DNA of 64,000 nucleotides from Parapedobacter defluvii (GTDB lineage Bacteria > Bacteroidota > Bacteroidia > Sphingobacteriales > Sphingobacteriaceae): assembly GCF_014642075.1 (NCBI RefSeq), contig NZ_BMIK01000002.1, forward strand, positions 496,001-560,000. Direction: 5' to 3'. This document shows, in pieces, positions 17,891 through 26,830 of this stretch. Below the pieces are notes generated by a model that saw only the letters and a program-made list of their open reading frames with translations, ran no database searches and was not told the DNA's origin. Both the position numbers and the translations under genes were made by a program. Within the stretch, counting starts at the first letter, position 1. Every line of letters starts with the position of its first letter.

Positions 17891-19012
17891 TTATTTCTTT
17901 TCAGCGGGTTGGGTTACTTGTACCTTGGCCCCTGGCCGCAGGTTGATGATGCCATCGGTTACCACCTGTTCACCGCTCGATAACCCCTCATTGATCACAA
18001 CGCGATCCACTACTTTCAGTCCCAACCGTACGCCCCGTTGCTCTACCGTGCTGCTATCGGTTACTACATACACCGAGGTTTGGCCAAGCTGCTCGGTAAC
18101 GGCACGATAAGGGATGACCAATTGTTTCGTTTCCGATTGGTTGCGCACCTGCACGGTAGTGGCCATGCCCGCACGCAGCAGTTCATCCGGATTGGGGAAA
18201 CTCGCCCGCACGGTGATGGTACCGGTATTGCGATCCACGGCACGGTCAATGGCGACGATCTTGCCCGGATGCGAATAAACTTGTCCACCGGGCAGTTTGA
18301 TCGAGATCACCGAATCGCGTACCACGGCGTCCGATTGCCGCAAAGCGTTGAAGCGGGGAATCTCCCGCTCGTTTACCGGAAAGTCTACGGCAATGGGATT
18401 AACCGATGAAAGGGTGTTAAGCAATGTGGACCCCGCAGAAACCAATGCACCCATGCGCACCTGTGAAATACCGATGGTGCCGCTGAACGGGGCGACGATG
18501 ACCGACCGGTCGAGATTGGTCTGTGCCGTGGTCAATGCGGCCCGCGCGGAGGCAGCCTGTGCCTGTGCATTGTTGAAGTCGGTTTCCGCATAATCAAGCG
18601 TCTGTTTGGCAATCGCATCTTGTTCGGCCAGTTTCTGATAGCGTTCCACATCCCGCTGGAGGCGTGCAAGATTGGCCTCGGCAATGGCAAGACTGGATTT
18701 TGCCTGCTCCACAGCCGCGGCATAACGGGTACGGTCTATTTCGTAGAGCTTCTGACCTTTGGACACCGATGCACCATCGGTAATAAAGATACCCGTAATG
18801 TATCCGCTTACTTCAGCCCGTAGTTCGGTTTCGTTCAGCGCCACCACATTGCCGGGATAGTTGTCTGTACCCACCACCAGTTCTTCGGTAACCGGGGCTG
18901 TCGATACGGGAATAGCTTGTTGCCCGGGGGCCTGTTTCTGCGTTTGATTGCTGCATGCGGCAACCAATCCGGCTCCGGCCAGGAGGATCGCTGCGAAGCT
19001 ATGTTTGTTCAT
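17891..19012 (-). CDS. RND efflux periplasmic adaptor (AcrA/MexA-type) lipoprotein
   Basis: Membrane-fusion protein linking the RND permease to the TolC channel. The ATG at 19012 gives MNKHSFAAILLAGAGLVAAC, a typical lipoprotein signal with lipobox LVAAC, 373 residues. Longer starts at 19021 and 19075 add a non-signal leader. Features: lipoyl/barrel-sandwich halves (LRAEVSGYITGIFITDGASV and VAPFSGTIGISQVRMGALV) around an alpha-helical hairpin rich in Ala, Gln and Asn at about residues 85-145, then the beta-barrel and membrane-proximal domains. It lies 40 bases before the permease gene. Confidence 0.95.
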   Translation of the reverse strand: MNKHSFAAILLAGAGLVAACSNQTQKQAPGQQAIPVSTAPVTEELVVGTDNYPGNVVALNETELRAEVSGYITGIFITDGASVSKGQKLYEIDRTRYAAAVEQAKSSLAIAEANLARLQRDVERYQKLAEQDAIAKQTLDYAETDFNNAQAQAASARAALTTAQTNLDRSVIVAPFSGTIGISQVRMGALVSAGSTLLNTLSSVNPIAVDFPVNEREIPRFNALRQSDAVVRDSVISIKLPGGQVYSHPGKIVAIDRAVDRNTGTITVRASFPNPDELLRAGMATTVQVRNQSETKQLVIPYRAVTEQLGQTSVYVVTDSSTVEQRGVRLGLKVVDRVVINEGLSSGEQVVTDGIINLRPGAKVQVTQPAEKK

Positions 19013-19064
19013 GCTGGTCATTTTTACGGTATTCTGAGTTGTTTCAAGTTCTTTCATATGTTGG

Positions 19065-20399
19065 TTAATTATCAATGTCTACGGTTCCCAGTGCACGCTG
19101 TACATCCAGCTTGCCAGCCAGGACGGCAAAGAGCGAATTGAGGTAACTGATTTGTGTGGTACGCAGATCGGTCTCCGCGGTCATCAGATCGAGGTACGTT
19201 TTTATACCTTCGTCGTATTGCAATTTGATGGTATTGTAGACATCTTCGGAAAGGGCTACGTTTTCACGGGCAACCCGCCAGTCGTTAAGATTGGCCTGAT
19301 ACGTGGCCAGCGCCATTTCATATTGTGTGTTGATCTGGTTTTTCAGATTCACGACATCCCAGTCAAGGCGTGTTTCCTGCAGTTTGGATTTCCGGATTTC
19401 ATGGATGCGCTTCCCACCCTGGAAAATAGGTATGTTCAGCGTGAGTCCGAATACCGAACGGGGAAAATTAGCATCAAACATTTCCGGAAACCGGTTGCCC
19501 CGGAAATCCCACGCATAATTATAAAATGCAGATAAACTGGGTAGAAACGTCCATTTATTATATTGCGTATTGAGGTGCTGGAGTTGCTTCACCGTTTGCA
19601 GTTGCCTGAATTCAACCCGCTCGTTATAGTCGACCGTCAGCGTAGTATCCAACAGGATTTCACTTTCCATGGCCGCATTATCGAAAGAAAGGTTCATCGG
19701 CTGGTCCGCCGAAAGCCCGATCAGTTCTTTCAGAAATGCATATTTGTAAGTGAGCAATTCGCTGACGCGTTTTTGCTCAGCAAGGGTATTGCTCAATGTA
19801 ATCTGCGCACGTTTGAAATCAGTCTTGTCTACAATGCCCGTTTCGTACCGCGCCTTCGCATCGTTGAGCTGACGCTGGATGCGTTCGATGTTTTCTTTGA
19901 TAATATTGAGCTGTTCCTCGCTGGTAAGGATATCGTAGTATGCCTTGCTGACTTCGACTACCGTGTTGATCCGGCTGCTTTCCGTATTGAGTGCGTTTTG
20001 CTGGCGGATAAAACGGGCTGCTTTGGAGGCTTGCATAAGCCCCGGGTTGAGAATCTGCTGATCGGCCTGGAGTACCGCGGCACTCACATGCTTCTGGCCC
20101 AGTTGGATCACATTGCCCCCAATCACGCTGGTCGGGATCTTCACATTCCAGTTGTATGTACCCGTTGCGTTTATTTGGGGAAACCAGCCCGAGAGGGCGG
20201 AAGCGATTTCTTCTTCACCGACTTCCTCATCAATGAGGGCTTGGTGCACAGACGGACGGTTTTCCAGGGCGTAATTTATGACATCTTGCAGATTGGCATT
20301 TTCTGGTAATGACGGTTGGCTTTCCTGCCCGAAAGCAAGTGAAAGGACGAGGGAAAAAGCAATCGAGAGGGCTAATTTATTTCGTGATTTTCTATACAT
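19065..20399 (-). CDS. TolC-family outer-membrane efflux channel
   Basis: 444 residues with signal peptide MYRKSRNKLALSIAFSLVLSLAFGQ. Two OEP repeats rich in long amphipathic helices (ALIDEEVGEEEIASALSGWFPQINATGTY; EKRVSELLTYKYAFLKEL; AETDLRTTQISYLNSLFAVLAGKLDVQRALG) form the trimeric alpha-barrel. It is the outer-membrane exit duct for the adjacent adaptor and permease. Its start codon lies inside the last codons of the tetR gene (28-base overlap), so expression is coupled to the regulator. Confidence 0.95.
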   Translation of the reverse strand: MYRKSRNKLALSIAFSLVLSLAFGQESQPSLPENANLQDVINYALENRPSVHQALIDEEVGEEEIASALSGWFPQINATGTYNWNVKIPTSVIGGNVIQLGQKHVSAAVLQADQQILNPGLMQASKAARFIRQQNALNTESSRINTVVEVSKAYYDILTSEEQLNIIKENIERIQRQLNDAKARYETGIVDKTDFKRAQITLSNTLAEQKRVSELLTYKYAFLKELIGLSADQPMNLSFDNAAMESEILLDTTLTVDYNERVEFRQLQTVKQLQHLNTQYNKWTFLPSLSAFYNYAWDFRGNRFPEMFDANFPRSVFGLTLNIPIFQGGKRIHEIRKSKLQETRLDWDVVNLKNQINTQYEMALATYQANLNDWRVARENVALSEDVYNTIKLQYDEGIKTYLDLMTAETDLRTTQISYLNSLFAVLAGKLDVQRALGTVDIDN

Positions 20400-21004
20400 A
20401 TTGTTTCAGTCTGAAAAGATTCTTTTTTGATACCATTCCAAATGATCGTTACCATTTCGTTCATAGACGATTTATTGAACGAGTAATGTCCGTTAGTGTG
20501 CCGTTTGGCCGTAGCAGTTACCGTACCGATAAAAGCAGCACTGAGAATGTTAATATCCATGGACCTGATATGGCCCTCATCTATACCCAGTTGAAGGAAA
20601 TTGGACATCTCGTTCTGCATTTGCACGCCGCAGTTCCGTTCATGGACCACCTCCGCGTAAGGCGACGAAAAAAATTGTTCCATGAAACTCAGTACTTCGG
20701 GGTGCTTGATGTAAAAATTCACCAAGTTTATCCAGATGGCAACGAAACGTTGCGGATAGGGTAGAAGCTGCTCGGCCGGTTTAAACATCGCATTGCCGAT
20801 GCGGTGTTTGCAATGCTTAAACAATTCGATGATCAGCTCATCCCTTGAAGAAAAATAGTGATAGATAGTCCCCGTTGCCACGCCGGCGTCCTGGGCAATC
20901 TGACTCATCGGGCTTCCGTGGAAACCTTGTTTCATGACAAGTCGCAGTGTGCTTTCGAAAATGGCACATTTTTTTTCTGCAGTATGTTCCAATTGAACGT
21001 TCAT
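20372..21004 (-). CDS. TetR/AcrR-family repressor of the efflux operon
   Basis: 210 residues from the ATG at 21004 (MNVQLEHTAEKKCAIFESTLRL). A longer frame begins at 21142 but would extend into the neighbouring promoter region. The N-terminal TetR helix-turn-helix is MSQIAQDAGVATGTIYHYFSSRDELI. The helical ligand domain is variable, with PEVLSFMEQFFSSPYA. The first gene of a tetR-tolC-MFP-RND operon normally represses it and is released by a pump substrate; that is inference from context. The 3' end overlaps tolC by 28 bases. Confidence 0.9.
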   Translation of the reverse strand: MNVQLEHTAEKKCAIFESTLRLVMKQGFHGSPMSQIAQDAGVATGTIYHYFSSRDELIIELFKHCKHRIGNAMFKPAEQLLPYPQRFVAIWINLVNFYIKHPEVLSFMEQFFSSPYAEVVHERNCGVQMQNEMSNFLQLGIDEGHIRSMDINILSAAFIGTVTATAKRHTNGHYSFNKSSMNEMVTIIWNGIKKESFQTETICIENHEIN

Positions 21005-21125
21005 TCGGTCGGCAAAGGAACGCATTATTCGCGAAAAATCGATGGCCATCTGCTTTGTTAACGGAATTTTGACAATCGAGGTCAAACGGTCAAATACCCA
21101 TTTCGCATAAGTCAGTGAAATTGTG

Positions 21126-21133
21126 TACTTTTG
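21126..21133 (+). promoter_or_regulatory. -7 promoter box for the DEAD-box helicase gene
   Basis: TACTTTTG, a full match to TAnnTTTG. Transcription would start near 21140. This lies inside the longest possible helicase frame (GTG at 21115), which argues for a downstream start at TTG 21166. Confidence 0.6.
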
Positions 21134-21165
21134 CATCATCATTGGTACAAATTAATTTGCTTACG

Positions 21166-22548
21166 TTGACATTTGCCGATTTTAATTTTGATAGCAACCT
21201 TTTCGAAGGGTTGAATAGCATGGGTTTTAAAACACCCACTCCCATACAAGCTGAAACGATTCCGATTATTCAAGAACAACACGATCTGATCGCGTGTGCG
21301 CAGACCGGTACCGGTAAGACGGCCTCTTACCTGCTTCCGGTTATGGATGCCATATGCCGTACCGATCCGCGTCCGCCCATCAGCGCGCTGATATTGGCTC
21401 CCACACGCGAACTGGCCATGCAGATCGATCAGCAGGTTGAAGGGCTCGCCTATTTCACGGGTATCACTTCCATTGCCATTTACGGCGGGGGCGACGGGAT
21501 CGGCTATGAACAGCAGCGCCGGGCGCTTCGCGAAGGGGTGGATATCGTTATTGCAACTCCGGGCAGGCTCATTGCACACATTGGTTCAGGCATTGTCAGG
21601 TTGGACGAAGTCAAATTCCTCGTGCTCGATGAAGCCGACCGCATGCTGGACATGGGATTCAAAGATGACATCAACCGGATTGTCCGTCAACTGCCTGCGG
21701 AACGGCAGACCATGCTCTTTTCGGCAACCATGCCCCCCAAGATACGGACATTTGCCAAAACCTTACTGAAAGATCCCAAACAGGTAAATATCGCGATTTC
21801 CAAGCCTGCCGAAGGTATCCTCCAGCAGCAATACCGGGTAGCAGACGGGCAGAAAACCCCGTTGCTGAAACAGATCCTGCAAAGCGGGGAATACCGGAGT
21901 GTCATTGTCTTTTCCTCCACCAAGGAAAAGGTGAAAAACCTGAGCCGGGAATTGACCCGGCTGGGACTGACCGTACAGCCCTTCCATTCCGACCTGGCTC
22001 AGGAAGAGCGGGAACAGATCCTTCTCCGTTTTAAGAACAAGCAGCTACCGATATTGATCGGAACCGACGTGCTGTCAAGAGGTATTGACGTGGAAGGTAT
22101 CGATCTCGTGGTTAACTACGATGTGCCGCCCGATCCGGAAGATTATATACACCGTGTGGGCCGTACCGCCCGTGCCGAGCGCACAGGTACCGCAATTACC
22201 TTTGTCAACCACCGCGATCAACGCCGCTTCCTGGCCATCGAACGGCTGATGGATAGAAAAGTAGACGAGGTCACCTTGCCGGAAGGAATTGAAAGCGATG
22301 CAGGAGCTTCTGCCGAAGAACGGCCGAAACGCAGTAATCGCCACCCGAGGAAAAACCGTAAATCCGGCGGTAGGAAACCAGCCGGCACGGCTCAGCTCCA
22401 AAAGGAAGGTGCTTCAGCAACATCATCGGATACAGCGGCCGATAAATTACCCAAAAAGAAGAAGAAACGGCGTTTCAAAAAACATACGAAAGATCAGGGA
22501 TCGAATGCTTCCGAAGCGCCAGGTGGACCGGCCAGCCAGGCTTCTTGA
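21166..22548 (+). CDS. DEAD-box ATP-dependent RNA helicase (RhlE-like)
   Basis: 460-residue RNA helicase that remodels RNA or ribosome assembly intermediates. N-terminal Q-motif GFKTPTPIQAETIP; Walker A AQTGTGKT; PTRELA; motif II DEAD in VLDEADRMLDMGF; SAT in FSATMPP; C-terminal RecA lobe with VIVFSSTKEK, GTDVLSRGIDVEG and HRVGRTARAERTG. A basic, low-complexity tail of about 80 residues (RHPRKNRKSGGRKPAG, KLPKKKKKRRFKK) probably binds RNA. There is no ATG at the expected start. TTG at 21166 gives the family's usual beginning (TFADFNFDSNLFEGL) and lies after the promoter box; GTG 21115 lies before it. Confidence 0.93.
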   Translation: MTFADFNFDSNLFEGLNSMGFKTPTPIQAETIPIIQEQHDLIACAQTGTGKTASYLLPVMDAICRTDPRPPISALILAPTRELAMQIDQQVEGLAYFTGITSIAIYGGGDGIGYEQQRRALREGVDIVIATPGRLIAHIGSGIVRLDEVKFLVLDEADRMLDMGFKDDINRIVRQLPAERQTMLFSATMPPKIRTFAKTLLKDPKQVNIAISKPAEGILQQQYRVADGQKTPLLKQILQSGEYRSVIVFSSTKEKVKNLSRELTRLGLTVQPFHSDLAQEEREQILLRFKNKQLPILIGTDVLSRGIDVEGIDLVVNYDVPPDPEDYIHRVGRTARAERTGTAITFVNHRDQRRFLAIERLMDRKVDEVTLPEGIESDAGASAEERPKRSNRHPRKNRKSGGRKPAGTAQLQKEGASATSSDTAADKLPKKKKKRRFKKHTKDQGSNASEAPGGPASQAS

Positions 22549-22549
22549 C

Positions 22550-23599
22550 TTATTGCGGTAATTGCAGCATCCGCCATTCAGCCACCTGGAATAATCCACC
22601 TGCTTTTACAGACGTGACCGAAACACGGTAAAACCGATACGCCTCATGGTTGTCAAACGTGTATGTTTTGGTTTGGAAACGCTCTTCGAAATTCTCATCC
22701 GTACGTTCATCCAGCAATGTCCACGTGTGTTCGTCCATCGAGCCTTCCAGCTTCCAATTCTTCGGATCGCGATCGGGAACATCATTGGCGGAAGTGAGCG
22801 TGTATGCGCCGAGAATCACCGGCTCGTAAAAGTCTAGCTGGAACCAAAGATCGCCAACGTAATTAAATTGCAGGAATTTTGTCTGGATGTCGTTGTCGGT
22901 CAGCTTCAGTGAACCTTCACCGGCAAATTTACCGCCGTCGTTATCGCGTGATACGCTCAGTACCCCTCGTTCGGTTACATCGCGTACTACACCCAGATCG
23001 GTAAGCATCCGCGATATTTCCGCGATGGAGCCATTCGGGGTTTTTACACGCAGTGTGTAATCCTCAAATTGTCCCGGCGCCACCGAAATGTTCACCGTTT
23101 CGTTGTTGTTCAGGAATTCACCGCCCACACCCACACCTTTATACCAAAAGATACTGTCGACCGCTAGGTTGGCAGCAACAGACAGATCGAGGCTGCCTCC
23201 CGGTTTGGGGGTAGCCAAGACTTCAATTAAACTGTCAGGAACAATGTTGACCACTGTTTCCGTTTCTGCCCAAAAGCCCTGGCTGTTTTCCGTCCGGAGT
23301 TTGATGCGGAACTCGCCGGTGCGTAGAAAGGTATGCGTGGGCGAATCGTCCAGCGAAACGCTGTCATCGCCGAATTCCCACCGCACCAGTGAATAGTTAT
23401 CTCCTTCGTTGGTGAACGAATAGGTGAAAGGATCGTCTTCGGAAACCTGCACCATGGAGAACCCAGCGCTCGGTTTGGGCTCTTCCGGCTCAGGTGCCGG
23501 AACGGATTCTTCCTTACAGGATAGCAGCGTCAGCTGAAAAAGTAGCGCGATACCTAGTGTCCTTGTGATCGTTATCATTGCCATTTGGATAGTTGTCAT
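22550..23599 (-). CDS. PKD / discoidin-like surface lipoprotein
   Basis: 349 residues. Lipoprotein signal ends LLFQLTLLSC. A PKD-type beta-sandwich spans about residues 45-118 (RWEFGDDSVSLDDSPTHTF is the PKD hallmark). The middle part is unassigned. Residues from about 215 to the end form an F5/8 type C (discoidin)-like domain: SVSRDNDGGKF, GAYTLTSANDVPDRDPKNW, GSMDEHTWTLLDERT, YRFYRVSVTSV. This domain recurs in the proteins at 23654 and 35082. Likely a surface carbohydrate- or polymer-binding protein. It is the last gene of the 11-gene SusCD operon, 54 bases after the previous one, and its stop is one base from the stop of the converging helicase gene. Confidence 0.8.
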   Translation of the reverse strand: MTTIQMAMITITRTLGIALLFQLTLLSCKEESVPAPEPEEPKPSAGFSMVQVSEDDPFTYSFTNEGDNYSLVRWEFGDDSVSLDDSPTHTFLRTGEFRIKLRTENSQGFWAETETVVNIVPDSLIEVLATPKPGGSLDLSVAANLAVDSIFWYKGVGVGGEFLNNNETVNISVAPGQFEDYTLRVKTPNGSIAEISRMLTDLGVVRDVTERGVLSVSRDNDGGKFAGEGSLKLTDNDIQTKFLQFNYVGDLWFQLDFYEPVILGAYTLTSANDVPDRDPKNWKLEGSMDEHTWTLLDERTDENFEERFQTKTYTFDNHEAYRFYRVSVTSVKAGGLFQVAEWRMLQLPQ

Positions 23600-23653
23600 C
23601 GTACAAACTATATTTTATCTTTCTAATCGGTTACCTCATACATTGCCCGGGTA

Positions 23654-25036
23654 TTAAGGTACACGGATTACCCGCCATTCCGCCAGTTGCCAGAGGTTGC
23701 TTCCGTTGTTGATGCCAAATTCGAGGCGGTAGTGCGTATAAGATTCTTCCGTGTTGAATTCGTAGCGTTTTGTTTGGAAGCGTTCGGTAAATATCTCGCC
23801 GGTTCGGCTGTCTAATACCGTCCACGTCTCTCCGTCGTTGGATCCCAACAATTCCCAATCTTTCGGATCCCGGTCAGGCGCGTCATTGGCCGAGGTGAGC
23901 GTGTAGGCGCCCAATTTGGTTGGTGCAGCGTACTTCAGCTGTACCCACAGATCGGCCCGGAAGTCGCCCACTAGGAACTTCGTCTGGGTGTCATTATCCA
24001 CCAGTTTAAGCGATCCTTCGCCTCCTTCGGCTCCATCGCCATTATCGCGGCTGACGCTATAGGTGCCTTCATTGGTTACGTCCACCTCTAACACATGCTC
24101 GGGATAAATGAGAACGATGACTGATTTCTTTTCTTCATCCAGTACATGGGTAGAGGGGTTGGTCAGTGTCACCGGTACGGCAAGGAGTTTATCCATATGC
24201 TGTTCGATAACCGACCACTGCACGAACACATCCAACGGAGCCGAGCTGATGTTAGAGCCGATCCGGCGGAGGGTATCCATGGTTAGCTGGCTCGCCTCTA
24301 ACGGAATGGTGTTTTCCGGCAGAACACCGGCCGCGATCAATGTTGCTAGGGTATCGGGGTTGAGCTTGGCACCCACGGTAAAGGCCCGTCCGGGAACACC
24401 CGCCAATGAAATACCCAATGGCACATTGAGCCCGCCGGACTGGACCTGGTAATTTTGTCGGTTGCGCACTTCCAATATACTTCCACCACCGTTGGTAATG
24501 GACAGATACCGGATTTCATCCGGCTGCAAAATATCCGTTGTATTGAGCGTCACGACGCCGCCCGTGCCGCCGCTGGCCAGTGTATTGCCTTTTCCGGGAT
24601 TTGCCAGTCGGTAGGCAAACGCCACCTGCTTGCCGTAGTTGCGTTCCAGAAAACTCACATTGATAGCGATTTCAAAAACGGCGCTGTCTGCACCGAAGGG
24701 CACCGACACAGCAGTGGGCACCACGAGGTGTTCATTGGGGATCGGCAGTACGTCTTCCAGTTTTCCTTCGGCAATCAGTTGGTCTATCGTGTCCTGGTTA
24801 AGCTGGATTTCCACTTGGAACGCTTTGCCCGCCGGTTGTGATAGTTGGATAGCCAACGGTACAATCATCCGTTCGCCTTCCTTACGCGGTTCGCCTGCGG
24901 TCTCTCGTGGGGATACCGCACTGGGATCCGTCGACTTGATGTCGAACGATTCCAGCTCGTGATCGGTACAGGTCTGGAACAGCAGCATGGCCAATGCCAA
25001 CGTGCTTAATGTGTGTATGCGTTTTAATGCGTTCAT
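23654..25036 (-). CDS. DUF1735 (BT_3987-type) lipoprotein with discoidin-like C-terminus
   Basis: 460 residues; lipoprotein signal LSTLALAMLLFQTC. Two repeated N-terminal beta domains of the DUF1735/BT_3987 type: IVPLAIQLSQPAGKAFQVEI with LNQDTIDQLIAEG, and VPLGISLAGVPGRAFTVGAK with LNPDTLATLIAAG. The repeat is visible by eye. The C-terminal 135 residues are a discoidin-like domain (GAYTLTSANDAPDRDPKDW, GSNDGETWTVLDSRTG, YTHYRLEFGI), closely similar to those at 22550 and 35082. DUF1735 proteins accompany SusCD systems as surface glycan-binding or accessory proteins, and such a role is inferred here. Confidence 0.82.
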   Translation of the reverse strand: MNALKRIHTLSTLALAMLLFQTCTDHELESFDIKSTDPSAVSPRETAGEPRKEGERMIVPLAIQLSQPAGKAFQVEIQLNQDTIDQLIAEGKLEDVLPIPNEHLVVPTAVSVPFGADSAVFEIAINVSFLERNYGKQVAFAYRLANPGKGNTLASGGTGGVVTLNTTDILQPDEIRYLSITNGGGSILEVRNRQNYQVQSGGLNVPLGISLAGVPGRAFTVGAKLNPDTLATLIAAGVLPENTIPLEASQLTMDTLRRIGSNISSAPLDVFVQWSVIEQHMDKLLAVPVTLTNPSTHVLDEEKKSVIVLIYPEHVLEVDVTNEGTYSVSRDNGDGAEGGEGSLKLVDNDTQTKFLVGDFRADLWVQLKYAAPTKLGAYTLTSANDAPDRDPKDWELLGSNDGETWTVLDSRTGEIFTERFQTKRYEFNTEESYTHYRLEFGINNGSNLWQLAEWRVIRVP

Positions 25037-25084
25037 ATCGTAATGGATAGCAAATTTTGTTAACAGTCTCTATCGCCACCTCGA

Positions 25085-26797
25085 TCAACGGTCCAGCCAT
25101 ACCCGGCCGTCCAGTTGCCAGCTTTCCAATCGGGGTATTTTGAGCCAGCTGATAATCTGTGCCGGTATGTCTACGTTTCGGGGTACCAATGCTCCTAGAT
25201 CGGCCGAACTTGGCGCACAGACAAAGTCCGATTGGTATTGACGGGTGATGTCAGCACCGCCCAGTGTCATGTGGCTGCCAAGGGGCCCCATGTCGTCAAT
25301 TGTGTTACCCTCCGAGCCGACCACGGGCCAGAGACCGGCAAGGAAATCGTAATAGGGGTGGTCTTCCGGCACGCCGATCTCACAGGAATACTGCGAAATG
25401 ACATCATCGGGCAATGCCACTTTCCAAAACCGTACATCGCTGATGTAGCAATCGGCCTGGCCGTTATCCGCCTGTCCGCCGAGCATCAGCGGAAAGTTAT
25501 TCGTGATGCTGCCGTAGTTGGTGATGTTCACTTCGTTATTAAACTGCCCGTTGGTGTACGTGCGGACAAACCGCTCATTGTCCCGTACCACACCCACCAC
25601 GGCAATGCTGTTCCACGTCGCATTGGCCAGGGTACCTCCACGGGTTTGGCCTACGTTATTGCCGAGTCCGCGTGCATTAAACATCCAGAAATCCTCCTCC
25701 AAAAAAATGGTCCAGCCCACAAAATCCCAGGTCCACCGTTCCCGCTTGTTTAGCAGGGCCGGGTAGTTGTATCGGTAATTGTTGTTTGGCCCCGGATTTT
25801 TCTTTACCTTCAGCTCAATCGTAAATGCTTCATTGTCCAGGTTGTAAATGTCGTTGTCGCCCGCGGTGACCTCACCCCTCAGTTGTTGCTGGAAACGTAC
25901 GAAATCTCCCTGGAACCGGATACCTAAGAAAGGTTTGGAAATCACACGTGTCTGGTACCGCAGCGAGTGAAAGATCGTAAAGGTATTGACTTCTGGGTTG
26001 CTGAAAATCGTGTTGTCATTCTCTTCGTCGGGTATCGGATATTCTCCTCCTTTGCTGGAGGTGATGACCACCAGCCAGTTTTCCTGGCTGTAATTCGGGC
26101 GGCTCTTCACGGCATCAAGGACTTCTCCTACATAGCCGTCAAAGGCGAGGAGCGCATCGCGGTATTGCGGCACGGACAGGTCATATCCATACTGGCTGCC
26201 TGCCTGGTCAATTCCTGTGAAATGTAGCGTAACCATGGTGATGGTATCTACTTCCAATGCGCTAATGGCAGCATCTTTCACCGCTGCGTCGCCGTCGAGC
26301 AATTCGCGCTCTTTAGCACCTGCCGTGAGCTGCTCGAAAAACAGCGGAGATGGCGTATACACCCGTACATCGCTTTCGGGATTTGCGGCCTGTATACGCT
26401 CAAACAGTAGCGGAAAATCTTCCAGGTCGGCGTTTGCAAAATTATCACCTTGAATGCCGTGCTTGGCTTTCTGTACGCCGGTCAGCATATCGGCCCAGTT
26501 GGTCCCGTTTTGTGACCCCGTTTCTTCGTCAGACAGGGACTCCCACGAATAAATGGAATTGGGCAGTAACGAACCGATAGCCGGTAGGTTTGCCTGCTGC
26601 ACAGACTTTCCCCGGGCACCGTCGGCGATGATATAAAGCACGCGGGGCGTACCGAAGGCAACGTCAATGCTGTCCGTATATTCGGTTTCGGGTATCTTGC
26701 GGGCAAACTCTTCGCGGCATGCCCACAGACCCGCTAGCGCTAGCACTGTCGGCAGCAGCAACCGGAGGGTTTTCGAGATGTATGGATTTGCAGTCAT
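25085..26797 (-). CDS. Alkaline-phosphatase-fold lipoprotein with DUF4983/LamG-like domain
   Basis: 570 residues; lipoprotein signal LLLPTVLALAGLWAC. Residues about 50-280 follow the type I phosphodiesterase / alkaline phosphatase layout: VLYIIADGARGKSVQ (first metal Asp), GTNWADMLTGVQKAKHGI (nucleophile region), HFTGIDQAGSQYGYD and WLVVITSSKGGEYPIPDE. In active ENPP-type enzymes the last two read xPDxxGHxxGP and SDHGM. Here GH is GS and DH is SK, so several metal ligands are missing and catalysis is doubtful. Residues about 310-500 form a LamG/concanavalin-like sandwich as in DUF4983 proteins (WTWDFVGWTIFLEEDFWMF; YISDVRFWKVALPDD). It sits within the SusCD operon. Possibly a binding protein derived from an enzyme. 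Confidence 0.75.
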   Translation of the reverse strand: MTANPYISKTLRLLLPTVLALAGLWACREEFARKIPETEYTDSIDVAFGTPRVLYIIADGARGKSVQQANLPAIGSLLPNSIYSWESLSDEETGSQNGTNWADMLTGVQKAKHGIQGDNFANADLEDFPLLFERIQAANPESDVRVYTPSPLFFEQLTAGAKERELLDGDAAVKDAAISALEVDTITMVTLHFTGIDQAGSQYGYDLSVPQYRDALLAFDGYVGEVLDAVKSRPNYSQENWLVVITSSKGGEYPIPDEENDNTIFSNPEVNTFTIFHSLRYQTRVISKPFLGIRFQGDFVRFQQQLRGEVTAGDNDIYNLDNEAFTIELKVKKNPGPNNNYRYNYPALLNKRERWTWDFVGWTIFLEEDFWMFNARGLGNNVGQTRGGTLANATWNSIAVVGVVRDNERFVRTYTNGQFNNEVNITNYGSITNNFPLMLGGQADNGQADCYISDVRFWKVALPDDVISQYSCEIGVPEDHPYYDFLAGLWPVVGSEGNTIDDMGPLGSHMTLGGADITRQYQSDFVCAPSSADLGALVPRNVDIPAQIISWLKIPRLESWQLDGRVWLDR

Positions 26798-26830
26798 AAT
26801 GCGATGTTGATTTCTTATGTAACTAATCGG

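Noticed and set aside
19563-20309. 248-codon ORF antisense to tolC
   Set aside because: It lies entirely within the TolC-family coding frame and shows no family features.
20372-21142. TetR protein starting at 21142
   Set aside because: The extra 46 residues precede the usual TetR start and run into the divergent promoter region. ATG 21004 fits the family length better.
23624-23633. TAATCGGTTA shared with 26824-26833 as a regulatory site
   Set aside because: Two copies of a 10-mer in one operon, one overlapping a stop codon, are not enough to separate signal from chance.
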